Origin: Solimonas thermocellulolyticum
GTDB taxonomy: Bacteria; Pseudomonadota; Gammaproteobacteria; Nevskiales; Nevskiaceae
DNA: 64,000 nucleotides
Direction of reading: 5' to 3'
Assembly (NCBI RefSeq): GCF_040327995.1
Contig: NZ_JBEPIJ010000004.1
Location: 124,001-188,000 of the forward strand
The notes under the pieces are model-generated. The model was given only the letters and a program-made list of their open reading frames with translations, was not told where the DNA came from and ran no database searches. The translations under genes and the position numbers were made by a program. Below, piece after piece: positions 7,519-16,443 of this stretch (position 1 is its first letter; each line of letters begins with the position of its first letter).

Positions 7519-8751
7519 ATGTGCGATACACAGGTTTTGATCGCCGACGGTGCGGTCTGGTTCGCGAAGAACTCGGATCGCGAGCCGTCCGAACCGCAGT
7601 CCGTCGTGCGCTACGCTGCGGTCCGCGGCGATGCCACGCCCAGGCTCAAGGTCACGCACATCGAGATCGACCAGGTGCCGCAGCGGCACGCGACCATCCT
7701 CTCACAGCCGGCCTGGTGCTGGGGTGCCGAGATGGGCATCAACGACGCCGGCGTCGCCATCGGCAACGAGGCGATCTTCTCCAAGCGGGCAACGCTGCAG
7801 CCCGGTCTGCTCGGCATGGATCTGGTGCGCCTGGGCCTCGAACGCGCGGCGAATGCCCGCGATGCGCTGCAGGTCATGACCACGTTGCTCGAACGCCACG
7901 GCCAGGGAGGGCCGGCCGGCTACAAGGATCGTGGCTTCTGTTACGACAGCAGCTTCATCGTCGCCGACGCCGGCGAGGCCTGGATACTCGAAACCGCCGG
8001 CCGCGACTGGGCTGCGCGGCGCATCGAGAGCCGCGGGGCGATTTCCAATGCGCTGACGATTCGACGCGACTACGAACAGGCTTCGACCGCCGTCAGTGCC
8101 GCAAGGCTCGATTTCGCGCAGCGCTTCGACACACGACTGATGCCGGCCTTCGCATGCGCGGACGCAAGACGCCGGCGCGCGCTGGCCGGCCTGGATGCTT
8201 CCAAGTTGCCGGCGTTCTCGCGCATGGCCGCGCAACTGCGCATGCATGCGCGCGACAACGAGAATCCCGCCGACGGCAGCAATGCCGACCTGTGCATGCA
8301 CGCCGCCGGCTTCATCCGCCGTCACCAGACCACCGGCTCGATGATCGCGCGGCTGGCGCCCGACGGCGCGGATGCCCTGTTCACCGGCACCTCGGCGCCG
8401 TGTCTGTCGATCTTCCGGCCAGCGCGCTTCGACGGGGATTGGACCGTGCTGACCCGTGAGGCGGAGCGCATCCACGCACCGCTGTGGCGCCGCCACGAAT
8501 GGCTGCACCGCTGGGCGCTCGCCGATCCCGGCCTGCGCGAACGCCTGCGCACGACCCGCGACGTCATCGAGCCGCAGATCTTCGCGCTGATCGCCCTCGG
8601 TGACGTGCAGGGCGCACGACGCGCCGATCGTCTCGCCGCGTCCTGGCACAAGGTGCTGTGGGAATCCTTGTCCGGCCTGGAGCCACCGCGTCTTGGCCGC
8701 TTCTGGCGACGTGTCGCCGCCGGCGATGGCATCGATCCGACGCGGGCTTGA
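7519..8751 (+). CDS. Family C69 (secernin/dipeptidase-like) Ntn hydrolase
   Basis: 410 residues. The N-terminus MCDTQVLIADGAVWFAKNSDREPSE is that of secernins and C69 dipeptidases: removal of Met leaves Cys2 as the N-terminal nucleophile. Further family features are the WCWGAEMGINDAGVAIGNEA block, GLLGMDLVRLGLERAANARDA and GFCYDSSFIVADAGEAWILETAGR. The fold is an Ntn hydrolase that cleaves small peptides or other amide bonds; the natural substrate of bacterial secernin-like proteins is not settled. There is no signal peptide, so it is cytoplasmic. It is single and divergent from selO. Confidence 0.85.
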   Translation: MCDTQVLIADGAVWFAKNSDREPSEPQSVVRYAAVRGDATPRLKVTHIEIDQVPQRHATILSQPAWCWGAEMGINDAGVAIGNEAIFSKRATLQPGLLGMDLVRLGLERAANARDALQVMTTLLERHGQGGPAGYKDRGFCYDSSFIVADAGEAWILETAGRDWAARRIESRGAISNALTIRRDYEQASTAVSAARLDFAQRFDTRLMPAFACADARRRRALAGLDASKLPAFSRMAAQLRMHARDNENPADGSNADLCMHAAGFIRRHQTTGSMIARLAPDGADALFTGTSAPCLSIFRPARFDGDWTVLTREAERIHAPLWRRHEWLHRWALADPGLRERLRTTRDVIEPQIFALIALGDVQGARRADRLAASWHKVLWESLSGLEPPRLGRFWRRVAAGDGIDPTRA

Positions 8752-8804
8752 ACGCATTCGCACCATCGGTTGCCGGCCCGAGAGCGGGAAAGATCCACAC
8801 ACGC

Positions 8805-10169
8805 TCAGTTCAGCAGCGCGCGCACGCTCGCGACCAAATGGCGTAACACCGGCGCCGGCACGCTGCCGTCTGCGCTGCCGTTGAGCCGCGACCATTCGGG
8901 GTGCGCACGGCAGCGCAGCACCGCCTGGCGCAGAGCCTCGCTCGGCCAACCCTGCGGCGTGTCGGTATGCACGCGATCCTGGCTGGCGTGGCCGCGGCGC
9001 AGCAGCGCACGCAGCAGCAGGCACTGGCGCGCGGCAAGCAAGGCCAGCGTCGGCTCTTCGAGCGCGATCCGCTGTTCGCCGCGCAGGCGATCGAGCCACG
9101 GCTGGCCGAAGCTGCGCAGCGCGCTCCAGCCGGCGCCGATGCCGGCGCCGAGCAGCGCCGCCGCGCCCAGGCTCATGCCGCCGACCGCGGCGTCGACGGC
9201 CAGACCGGCGGCGCCGCCGGCCGCCGCCGCCGAGCCGGTGCGAATGCCAAAGTGCCGCAGGGTCTGCGGATCGAAGGCGTCGAGCTGCCAGCGCCCCTGC
9301 TGCAGCGGCAGCGCCGGCGGGATGTAGGCATCGAGTTCGAAGCGGAACAGGCCGAGCAGGGTGTCGACGCAGCGTTGCTCGGCACCGCGGATCGCATCGC
9401 GCAACTGTTCGTGCAAGGACTCGCTGTCGGCATCGAGCGCGCCATGGCGGCGCGCGCCGGCGGCGTCCACCAGCAGCTCGGCGACGGCGCGGCAGGCGGC
9501 GTCGATCAGGGCCTCGCGCTCGCGCTCGCGGCTGGCCTGCAGGCGCTCAAAATCCGCGCGCCGGTCTTCGAGCAGGCTCGCGAGCCGTTCGAACACGCTG
9601 CGCTCGGCCCGCGCGTCGTAGACTACGGTGTCGAACTCGGCGAGTACGTGCAGGCCGAGGCGCGCGAGCTGCGCGCGCCAGGTGCCGGCATCGGCCTCGC
9701 CGCTGGCGACGAAGTTGAGCACCGGCAGCAGCGGCTTGCCGCAGGCCGCGAGCAGGCGCAGCTCCTCGCGATGCTTGGCGCGCACCGGCTCGCGTGCGTC
9801 GACGACGTAGAGCGCGGCGTCGCTACGCAGCATCTGGCGCAGCACCTTGGCCTCCTGCTCGTAGCGGCCGTTGCCGTGATCGCCGGCGAGGAAGACTTCG
9901 ACCGCAGCGACCGGATCGGCGGCATCGGCATGCTGCTCCGCGAGCAGTGCGGATACGCCCATCGCGTCCTCGAGCCCGGGCGTGTCATAGAGCGCGACCA
10001 CCGGCTCGCCGTCGGCGAGCAGCAGCACGCCGCGCACGTCGCGGGTCGTCGCCGGCCGGTCCGAGACTTCGCCGAAGCGCGTGTCGCGCGACAGCGTGCG
10101 CAGCAGCGAGGTCTTGCCGGTGTTGGTGTGACCGACGACCGCGATCTCGATGGTCTTTGCGCCGTTCAT
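8805..10169 (-). CDS. DUF3482-type GTPase
   Basis: 454 residues. An N-terminal Era/YihA-like GTPase domain has G1 GHTNTGKTSLLRTL (about 12-25), switch-region Thr in RPATTRDVRG, and G3 DTPGLED (about 61-67). The C-terminal half, as in DUF3482 proteins, has long helices and a Gly/Ala-rich stretch (AAAGGAAGLAVDAAVGGMSLGAAALLGAGIGAG) that could insert into or lie on a membrane. It overlaps the upstream DUF2868 gene by four bases; the two families are usually paired. Role unknown; a membrane-associated GTPase working with the DUF2868 membrane protein is the natural reading. The ATG at 10169 is chosen by the overlap and position before the G1 motif. Confidence 0.85.
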   Translation of the reverse strand: MNGAKTIEIAVVGHTNTGKTSLLRTLSRDTRFGEVSDRPATTRDVRGVLLLADGEPVVALYDTPGLEDAMGVSALLAEQHADAADPVAAVEVFLAGDHGNGRYEQEAKVLRQMLRSDAALYVVDAREPVRAKHREELRLLAACGKPLLPVLNFVASGEADAGTWRAQLARLGLHVLAEFDTVVYDARAERSVFERLASLLEDRRADFERLQASREREREALIDAACRAVAELLVDAAGARRHGALDADSESLHEQLRDAIRGAEQRCVDTLLGLFRFELDAYIPPALPLQQGRWQLDAFDPQTLRHFGIRTGSAAAAGGAAGLAVDAAVGGMSLGAAALLGAGIGAGWSALRSFGQPWLDRLRGEQRIALEEPTLALLAARQCLLLRALLRRGHASQDRVHTDTPQGWPSEALRQAVLRCRAHPEWSRLNGSADGSVPAPVLRHLVASVRALLN

Positions 10170-11515
10170 GCGTGCAGGATGGCGACGCCGCAGCGCTGCG
10201 CAAGCTGGCGCCAGTCGTCGATGCGCTGGGCAAACGCGGCTTCGCCGCGGGCGCGCAGGCGGTCGAGGCCGTCGAGCAGTAGCGTCGTCGGCGCGCGCGC
10301 GGCGCTGGCCAGTTCGGCAACGAAGCGTTCGATGCCGCGATCGGGGGTCAGCGTCGCGCGCACGCAAATGGCGAGGGCATCGACCGTGTCATCCCGCAAC
10401 TGATGCAGCACGGCGGCACGCGAGGTCGCGTCGTCGACGCTGCCGAGCCAGACCCAGTCGACGCCGGGCAAGACCGGCGATGCCTCCCCGGCGTCGCCCT
10501 CCAGGCTCAGGCCGTGGACGCGGCCCTGCAGCACGGCTGGTGGCGCTGCGCGCGCCGCGGTGGGTACCGGCGCCGGCGGCGCCGGATCGACGGTGCCGAG
10601 CTCGGCATGATCGGGCAGCAGCCGCGCACGCAGGCGGGCGAAGCCGGGGCGGCTGAGATCGCCTGCCAGCGCGCGCTGGCTGCGCCACAGCATGAACAGG
10701 CTCGCCGCCAGCGCGAGCGCGCGCGGCAGCACGCCGTAGACCACGCTCGCGGCGAGCAGCCACAGCGACCAGCCCTGGCGCGCCGCATTGGCTTCGGTCA
10801 CCGGCAGCGTTTCGGCGCCGGCGATACCGAACAGCGCCGGGCAGATCGAGAACACGCGCGCCCAGGTCGTGAGCGCGGCATCGTCGAGCAGTGTGGTTTC
10901 CCAGGACAGCGCGTACGCGCGCACGCTCAGCAGCAGCGCGAGTGCCAGTGCGGCACCGACGGCGAAAGCGAGCCAGGCCGCATGCACGACGGCGGCGGCA
11001 TACCAGCGGCCGAGACCGCCGTCGCTCAGCGTGCGCAGTAGCGAGGCCGTGTCGGCATCGCCGCCGCCGGCGATGCGGCGCGCATAGGCGAGTGACAGCC
11101 GGTCCAGCAGCGCGCCGAGGCCGGGGGGCATCCGATCACTCAGCGGCTGCAGCACCAGCCACAGCAGCAGGGTCAAGAGATTGAAGCTGACGACCACCAG
11201 CAACACCAGCGGCAGACTCGCCGGCGTCGAAGCGCTGAGCGCCGAGGATGCGGCTGCCGCACCGGCAAGGCCGGCGACGACCACGCACAGCCCTGCGAGC
11301 ACGCGCGCTGCGCGCAGTAGCCGGCGGATCAGGGCGAGACGCGCGTCGCTACCGGGCAGGGCACGCGCGCGCTCGACGATGCGCGCGGCGAGATCACCGC
11401 CGGCGCGGATTCCAGCAGCGTCCGCCTCGCTGCAGTCCTGCGGGTGGCCCGCAGCCTCTTCGCGGCGGCGGACCCATTCGGCGAGCAGCCGGTCGGCGAG
11501 GCGGATGGCAGGCAT
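10166..11515 (-). CDS. DUF2868 membrane protein, partner of the GTPase
   Basis: 449 residues. The N-terminus (LADRLLAEWVRRREE) and the layout of four to five membrane helices (about 70-95, 100-125, 175-200, 240-280) match DUF2868. After the helices comes a soluble domain of ~190 residues with a Pro/Ala linker and a putative nucleotide- or protein-binding fold (LPGVDWVWLGSVDDATSRAAVL). Translation is coupled to the DUF3482 GTPase. Function unknown in all organisms I know of; co-inheritance suggests a two-part membrane system. Confidence 0.8.
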   Translation of the reverse strand: MPAIRLADRLLAEWVRRREEAAGHPQDCSEADAAGIRAGGDLAARIVERARALPGSDARLALIRRLLRAARVLAGLCVVVAGLAGAAAASSALSASTPASLPLVLLVVVSFNLLTLLLWLVLQPLSDRMPPGLGALLDRLSLAYARRIAGGGDADTASLLRTLSDGGLGRWYAAAVVHAAWLAFAVGAALALALLLSVRAYALSWETTLLDDAALTTWARVFSICPALFGIAGAETLPVTEANAARQGWSLWLLAASVVYGVLPRALALAASLFMLWRSQRALAGDLSRPGFARLRARLLPDHAELGTVDPAPPAPVPTAARAAPPAVLQGRVHGLSLEGDAGEASPVLPGVDWVWLGSVDDATSRAAVLHQLRDDTVDALAICVRATLTPDRGIERFVAELASAARAPTTLLLDGLDRLRARGEAAFAQRIDDWRQLAQRCGVAILHA

Positions 11516-11647
11516 GCGATCTTGTAGCCGAATTCGCGCGTGCGCAAAAGCACGTCCGGCGCCTTACCCGGTGTGCACCCAGCGTAACCGCAGCCGCGCG
11601 CGCCGCTGCCTAGCGCAGCGGCGTTCGACGCACCAGCGATCGACGCA

Positions 11648-14600
11648 TCAAGTTCCGGTGCGGCAGGGGCGTCGTACGCGCCAAGCGGCGAGGCCGAGGA
11701 ACAGCAGCAGCAGCGATGCCGGCAGCGCACCGCCGAAGCGGCCGCGATCGGGCTCGCCGGGGCCGCCGCCGCTGCCGCCGGTGGACCCGCCGCCGTCGCC
11801 ACCCTCGGTGGTGCAGACGTTGCCGACCACGGTGTAGTTCCGGGCCGCCGCGCCGCTGTCGGTGGTCAGACCGATGCCGTTGACCGGCGTGGTCTGGCGG
11901 ATGCTCGCGGCGATGCTGCCGAGCACGGTGCCGGTGTCGATGCCAAGGGCTGATTTGTCGAGCACCAGGCGGATGGTGCCGTCGGCGTCGAAGGTGCTGG
12001 CGGCGTCGAGCTCGCCGAGCGTCGTGAAGGTGCCGACGCCGCCGACCGCGGGCACCGGAATCTGGCCGCGCGTACCGTAGATGAAGCGAACGCCGGTGGT
12101 GGTGTTGTCCATCGCCACGAAATAGGCGTTCGGATCGTCGGGCAGGCTGAAGTAGGCGTACCAGCGGTGCAGCGGTGGCACAAAGGCCAGGCTCGCGACC
12201 TTGATCGTGAATACCAGCTTGCCCGGCATCTCCGCCGGTTCGGCGATCCACAACTGGCGCAGATCGTCCTGGCCGGAGGGCAGGCCGACGTTGCCGGTGA
12301 CGCCGGGCGGGCTGGTGAACTGGGTTAGGCCCGGCAGCTCGCAGCTCTTCTCCGTCGACGGCGGCGGTGTGCCCGGTTCGAGCCGTGTGGTGAAGGCGCG
12401 GCCGTACATCGGTCGTTTGAGCAGGTCCGGCACCAGCGGCAGCTCCGGCTGGTCCGGCGGCTCCGGCAGGACGTCCGCGGCCGAGGGCGCGGCGTCGAGG
12501 GTGAACAGCGCGCCGTCGGCATAGGCGCGGATGTTGTGGATCGGCTCGCCCGGTTCGGGGAAGCCGAGCTGTGCGTAGGGCACGAAGAAGCTCAGCACGT
12601 TGCCGTCGAGCGACGCGCGCTGGGCCACCGCGGTGTTGCCGGCGCCGCCCTCGGGAATCTCGACGCCGTCGCTGCTGGCGACCACCGTCGTCGACACCGG
12701 CAGGCCGGCCACGTTGGCGCTGACGCGGTAGGCCACGCGCGAGGTGGGCGGCGCGCCGAGCGTGAGGCGGTACTGGATGCCGGGTAGATCGTCGAGCGCG
12801 CCTTCCTGCATGGTCAGGCGCCGGATGTCGGCGCCCGGATCGCTGACGAAGGTCTCGGTGTCGCCGTCGAGTACGACCCATTCCTGCGCCAGCGGCGGCA
12901 GACCCTCACGCGGCGTGTCGAGCGCGTCGAGGACCGCGGGCAGGTCGAGCAGGCCGGCGCCGTAGGCGAAATGCGTGGTGCTGCCGGGCAGCTTGGGATC
13001 GGGCTCGTAGTCGCTGCCGATCTTGCGCGCATTGCGCTTGATCGCTTCCTCGATCTGCGCCGGCGTGAGGTCGGGATGGGCCTGCGCGATCAGGCCGACG
13101 GCACCGGTGACGTGCGGCGCCGCCATCGAGGTGCCGGAAATCGTGCCGTACCACGGCAGCCAAGTGCCCTCGATCGGTCCTTCGCTGCCGCCGAGGCAGA
13201 TCGCCTGGCTGGGTAGAACCTGCGCGCAGGTCGAGGTGATCAGGTCGCCGGGCGCCGAGACGTCGGGATAGTTCTCGGGGGCACCCTTGAGCGCGCGGCT
13301 GGAGAAGCCCGACAGCGCGCCGTCGCGTCTGCCGGTACCGGCGTCGTCGTAGCTGGCGACACAGATCACGCCCGGGGTCGGGTCCTTACAGTAGGACGAG
13401 GTGTTGTCGACGCTGCCGTCACCGCCGTCGTTGCCGGCGGCGAACACCATGACCACGCCGCGATCGACGATCTCTTTGATCAGGCACGAGGCAGTCGAGC
13501 CGGGATCGTACTGCGAGCCGGCGGCATCGCCGTAGGAATTGTTCACCGCGCGCAAGGGGGGATCGAAGCGGTCGAGGTTGTCGAGCAGGTGGCGGTAGGC
13601 GCTGGTCACGTCGAGGACCAGGATCGCCGCGCCGTTGGCCCAATGGATGATGCGGGCGCCGGGCGCGACGCCGGCATAGGTGCCACGGATGTTCGGCGCG
13701 GCCTCGGCCACGGGGTAGAGCCCGTCGGAGGCCGCGCCGCTGCCGGCCACCGTGCCGGTCACGTGGGTGCCGTGGCCGCCGACCTGGCTTTCGCTGTCGA
13801 GCGGTCCGATGTCCACGTACAAGGGGTCGGTGGCCAGACCCGGCACCAGCAGCTTGAAGTTGTGCAGCAGGTTGTCGGCAAAGTCCGGATGCGGACCGAA
13901 CAGGCCGCTGTCGATGATGCCCAGCGAGACGCCCGCGCCGGTGAGGATGCGACCCTGGGCATCGTAATACGGCCCGCCCGCGACCGGCTCCTGAGCGACG
14001 CGCACGCGCGTCGCCCACACCCCGGTGCTGCCGAAATAGCGCAGCGGCTGGTTGTATTCGATGCGTGCGACCAGCGGCTCGTTGAGCAGCGCGGTGAACG
14101 CGGCCACCGGCCCGGTGACGAACACGGACGAGACATAGCGGCGAAAGTCGTGCGTCGGCGTCAGCCCGAGCCGCTGTAGCAGATGATCCTGCTGTTTGCG
14201 CGTGCCGCCTGCAAAGCGCACGAAGGCGCCATAGATCGCGTTCTGGGCGAGATTGGCGAGGTCGATCGCGACCTCAGTGTCCATCTGGCCGATGTCGCCG
14301 GCGGTTTGCTCGCAGGCATCGCCGCCGCCGCCGTCTTCGGGATTGGCGATCAGGGCGATGCTCAGCGTGCTGGTCGAGCCGGTGACCAGGAACGGAATCG
14401 CCTCGATGCGCAACGGCGTCGGCAGATCGGCGAGGCGCAGACGCACGCGCTCGCCCGGATCGGACGAGGCCGATGCGCCGAGCAGCGCGCCGCTGGCCTC
14501 GTCACGCACGTACAGATCGAGATCGTCGCCAGCATTGCTCCATTCCAGACCGATGACGACCTCGGCTCTGGGGTGCGCGGCGCGGTAGGCGTCGTCCAGG

Positions 14601-14818
14601 GCGATGCCCAGGCTGAAGGTGTCGCAGCTCACCCCATCGCCGGTGCAGACCGGATCGAGCACGAGGCCCGTGGGATTCGACACCAGATAAGGTCCGCCCT
14701 CGGCGACCAAGGCCGGGTTGGAGCTGCTCAGTTCGCCGCCGTCGGGTGAAAACGCCGCTACCGTCAGCGGCAGCCACAGCAGGCCTGCCAACGGCAGGCT
14801 CGATCGCGGATTGCCCAT
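11648..14818 (-). CDS. Subtilisin-like (S8) serine protease with C-terminal sorting signal
   Basis: 1056 residues with a signal peptide (LPLAGLLWLPLTVAAFS). The region about 60-160 resembles pre-peptidase beta domains (DDLDLYVRDEASGALLGAS). The S8 domain holds the full triad and oxyanion residue: Asp303 (IIDSG), His349 (GGHGTHV), Asn463 (AAGND), Ser564 (SGTSMAAPHV). About 620-1010 carries beta-rich domains of unknown role. The end is a tripartite tail: a Gly/Ser-rich linker, a hydrophobic stretch (LPASLLLLFLGLAAW) and Arg-rich last residues, as in GlyGly-CTERM-like proteins. So it is probably held at the membrane and then released or anchored at the surface. The ATG at 14818 is the one in front of the signal peptide. 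Substrate unknown. Confidence 0.88.
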   Translation of the reverse strand: MGNPRSSLPLAGLLWLPLTVAAFSPDGGELSSSNPALVAEGGPYLVSNPTGLVLDPVCTGDGVSCDTFSLGIALDDAYRAAHPRAEVVIGLEWSNAGDDLDLYVRDEASGALLGASASSDPGERVRLRLADLPTPLRIEAIPFLVTGSTSTLSIALIANPEDGGGGDACEQTAGDIGQMDTEVAIDLANLAQNAIYGAFVRFAGGTRKQQDHLLQRLGLTPTHDFRRYVSSVFVTGPVAAFTALLNEPLVARIEYNQPLRYFGSTGVWATRVRVAQEPVAGGPYYDAQGRILTGAGVSLGIIDSGLFGPHPDFADNLLHNFKLLVPGLATDPLYVDIGPLDSESQVGGHGTHVTGTVAGSGAASDGLYPVAEAAPNIRGTYAGVAPGARIIHWANGAAILVLDVTSAYRHLLDNLDRFDPPLRAVNNSYGDAAGSQYDPGSTASCLIKEIVDRGVVMVFAAGNDGGDGSVDNTSSYCKDPTPGVICVASYDDAGTGRRDGALSGFSSRALKGAPENYPDVSAPGDLITSTCAQVLPSQAICLGGSEGPIEGTWLPWYGTISGTSMAAPHVTGAVGLIAQAHPDLTPAQIEEAIKRNARKIGSDYEPDPKLPGSTTHFAYGAGLLDLPAVLDALDTPREGLPPLAQEWVVLDGDTETFVSDPGADIRRLTMQEGALDDLPGIQYRLTLGAPPTSRVAYRVSANVAGLPVSTTVVASSDGVEIPEGGAGNTAVAQRASLDGNVLSFFVPYAQLGFPEPGEPIHNIRAYADGALFTLDAAPSAADVLPEPPDQPELPLVPDLLKRPMYGRAFTTRLEPGTPPPSTEKSCELPGLTQFTSPPGVTGNVGLPSGQDDLRQLWIAEPAEMPGKLVFTIKVASLAFVPPLHRWYAYFSLPDDPNAYFVAMDNTTTGVRFIYGTRGQIPVPAVGGVGTFTTLGELDAASTFDADGTIRLVLDKSALGIDTGTVLGSIAASIRQTTPVNGIGLTTDSGAAARNYTVVGNVCTTEGGDGGGSTGGSGGGPGEPDRGRFGGALPASLLLLFLGLAAWRVRRPCRTGT

Positions 14819-14840
14819 CGTCCTCGTCTTGATGTCCGGT

Positions 14841-14854
14841 GATGAACGTTCATC
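14841..14854. promoter_or_regulatory. 14-bp perfect palindrome upstream of the S8 protease gene
   Basis: GATGAACGTTCATC is a perfect palindrome 23 bp upstream of the protease ATG. TGAAC-GTTCA type palindromes are common operators of TetR-like and other dimeric regulators. No regulator gene is adjacent. It lies in the probable leader, after a weak promoter-like pair (TTGCCG, 17 bp, CACACT on the minus strand, about 14917-14945). Confidence 0.35.
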
Positions 14855-15002
14855 GGTTTGGGTGGCGCCGCGCGGCGAGTCGCAAAGCCGTCGCCGCGTC
14901 GGCAGGCCGCAGTGTGCGGCGCCCGGCACCGTGCGGCAAGAAGAAAATCCCTGTGCGTGCAGGAAATTGCTTACACGGCGCCAGCCGTCAGAGTCGGTGA
15001 CG

Positions 15003-15021
15003 CATGCACGTCCTGTGCATG
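15003..15021. promoter_or_regulatory. Inverted repeat between the dehydrogenase and protease genes
   Basis: CATGCAC and GTGCATG flank a 5-bp spacer. It could be an operator half-site pair or a small hairpin. It lies 185 bp upstream of the protease start and 69 bp before the dehydrogenase stop on the same strand's map. Nothing else is recognised in 14855-15089. Confidence 0.25.
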
Positions 15022-15089
15022 TCTTCCGTCGCCAAGTCCGGTACACGCCCACCCTGGCTGGCCCGAGAGCCTGAAAAGTGTGCGGGCGC

Positions 15090-16301
15090 TTAAGCCAGCA
15101 ACTGGCGCACCACACGCTCGCAGTCGGCACGGTCCATGTAGCGCGGCACGGCATAGGTCCAGCGCGCTTCGCGGATCGCGGAGTCGACGACGGCCGGGAT
15201 GTCGTCGGCCTTGAGCTTGTCCACCTTGGCCGGGATCTTGAACGCGGCATTGAGGCTGCGGATGTGACCGATGAAGGCGTCCGCGAGCCGGTCCGCGCTT
15301 TCGCCACCTCGCTTCAGCCCGGCGGCTTCGGCCAGCTCGGCGAGGCGTTGGGTGCACGCGGGCTTGGAATACTCGAGCACATAGGGCAGGACGATGGCGT
15401 TGGCCAGGCCATGCGGCACGTGGTAGAGCGCGCCGAGCTTGTGCGAGATCGCGTGCACGTAACCGACGCCGGCCTTGGTGAAGGCGACGCCGGCCTTGTA
15501 GGAGGCCAGCGCCATGTTCTGGCGCGCCTGCAGGTCGCTGCCGTCGGCCATGACCTTGGGCAGGTTGTGCATGATCAGGCGCGTGGCTTCGAGCGCATCG
15601 GCATCGGTCTCGGGTGTCGCGTTGCGCGAAATGTAGGCCTCGACCGCGTGCGTCAGCGCGTCCATGCCGGTGGCGGCGGTGATCGCCGGCGGCAGCCCGG
15701 TCATCAACGCGCCGTCGAGCGCCGCGCCGACCGGCACCAGCTTGGGATCCATGATCGCGAACTTGCGCGCGCTGGCCGGATCCGAGACGACGGCGGCGAT
15801 GGTCACTTCCGAGCCGGTCCCGGCGGTGGTCGGCACCACGTACAGCGGCATCGGCTTGAAGAGGATGCGCATCAGCCCCGCCATCCACGCGATCTTGTGC
15901 GGATTGGTCGCGCGCGCGGCGATGACCTTGGCCGCGTCCATCGACGAGCCGCCGCCGATCGCGAGGATCGCCGTGCACCGTTCGCGCTTGAGCAGGGCCA
16001 GCCCGGTTTCGATCTGCTCGATGGTCGGGTCGGGCTGCACGCCGTCGTAGAGCACGGTGTGCACGCCGAGGGCCTTGAGTTTGTCCAGCATCGGCTGCAG
16101 CAGGCCGATCTTGACCAGCATCGCGTCGCTGACCACCAGCAGCCGCTGCACGCCGGCGCGGGCGATGGCCTCGCACAACTGCAGCGAGGAACCGGGGCCG
16201 CTGTACAGCTCGGGCTGACGGAAGTTGAGGATCTTGGTCGCCAGTTTCAGCACGAGCATGAACAGGCGGTAGAAGAACACCTGGATCTTGAACGGAATCA
16301 T
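15090..16301 (-). CDS. Iron-containing alcohol dehydrogenase (group III)
   Basis: 403 residues. NAD(P)-dependent oxidation of alcohols or reduction of aldehydes. Family features: GGGSSMDAAKVIAA (nucleotide-binding turn), VPTTAGTGSEVT, GMDALTHAVEAYISRNATPETDA with metal-binding Asp/His, and HAISHKLGALYHVPHG with two further His ligands of the iron site. A hydrophobic N-terminus (FFYRLFMLVLKLATKIL) is unusual for cytosolic Fe-ADHs and could attach it to a membrane. Divergent from pqiA with a 142-bp gap. Substrate cannot be inferred. Confidence 0.9.
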   Translation of the reverse strand: MIPFKIQVFFYRLFMLVLKLATKILNFRQPELYSGPGSSLQLCEAIARAGVQRLLVVSDAMLVKIGLLQPMLDKLKALGVHTVLYDGVQPDPTIEQIETGLALLKRERCTAILAIGGGSSMDAAKVIAARATNPHKIAWMAGLMRILFKPMPLYVVPTTAGTGSEVTIAAVVSDPASARKFAIMDPKLVPVGAALDGALMTGLPPAITAATGMDALTHAVEAYISRNATPETDADALEATRLIMHNLPKVMADGSDLQARQNMALASYKAGVAFTKAGVGYVHAISHKLGALYHVPHGLANAIVLPYVLEYSKPACTQRLAELAEAAGLKRGGESADRLADAFIGHIRSLNAAFKIPAKVDKLKADDIPAVVDSAIREARWTYAVPRYMDRADCERVVRQLLA

Positions 16302-16443
16302 GGCGGTCTGTCGGTCCAGTGGCGGGTGTGGGCGCGCATCATGACCGATCCTGCCGGTACTTGGTGTAACCCTGGCAGCGGCGACGGCTCACGCCGCGCC
16401 ATGCAGTAGACTGCGCCGCGTTGTCGTCGACGGATATCCGAGC

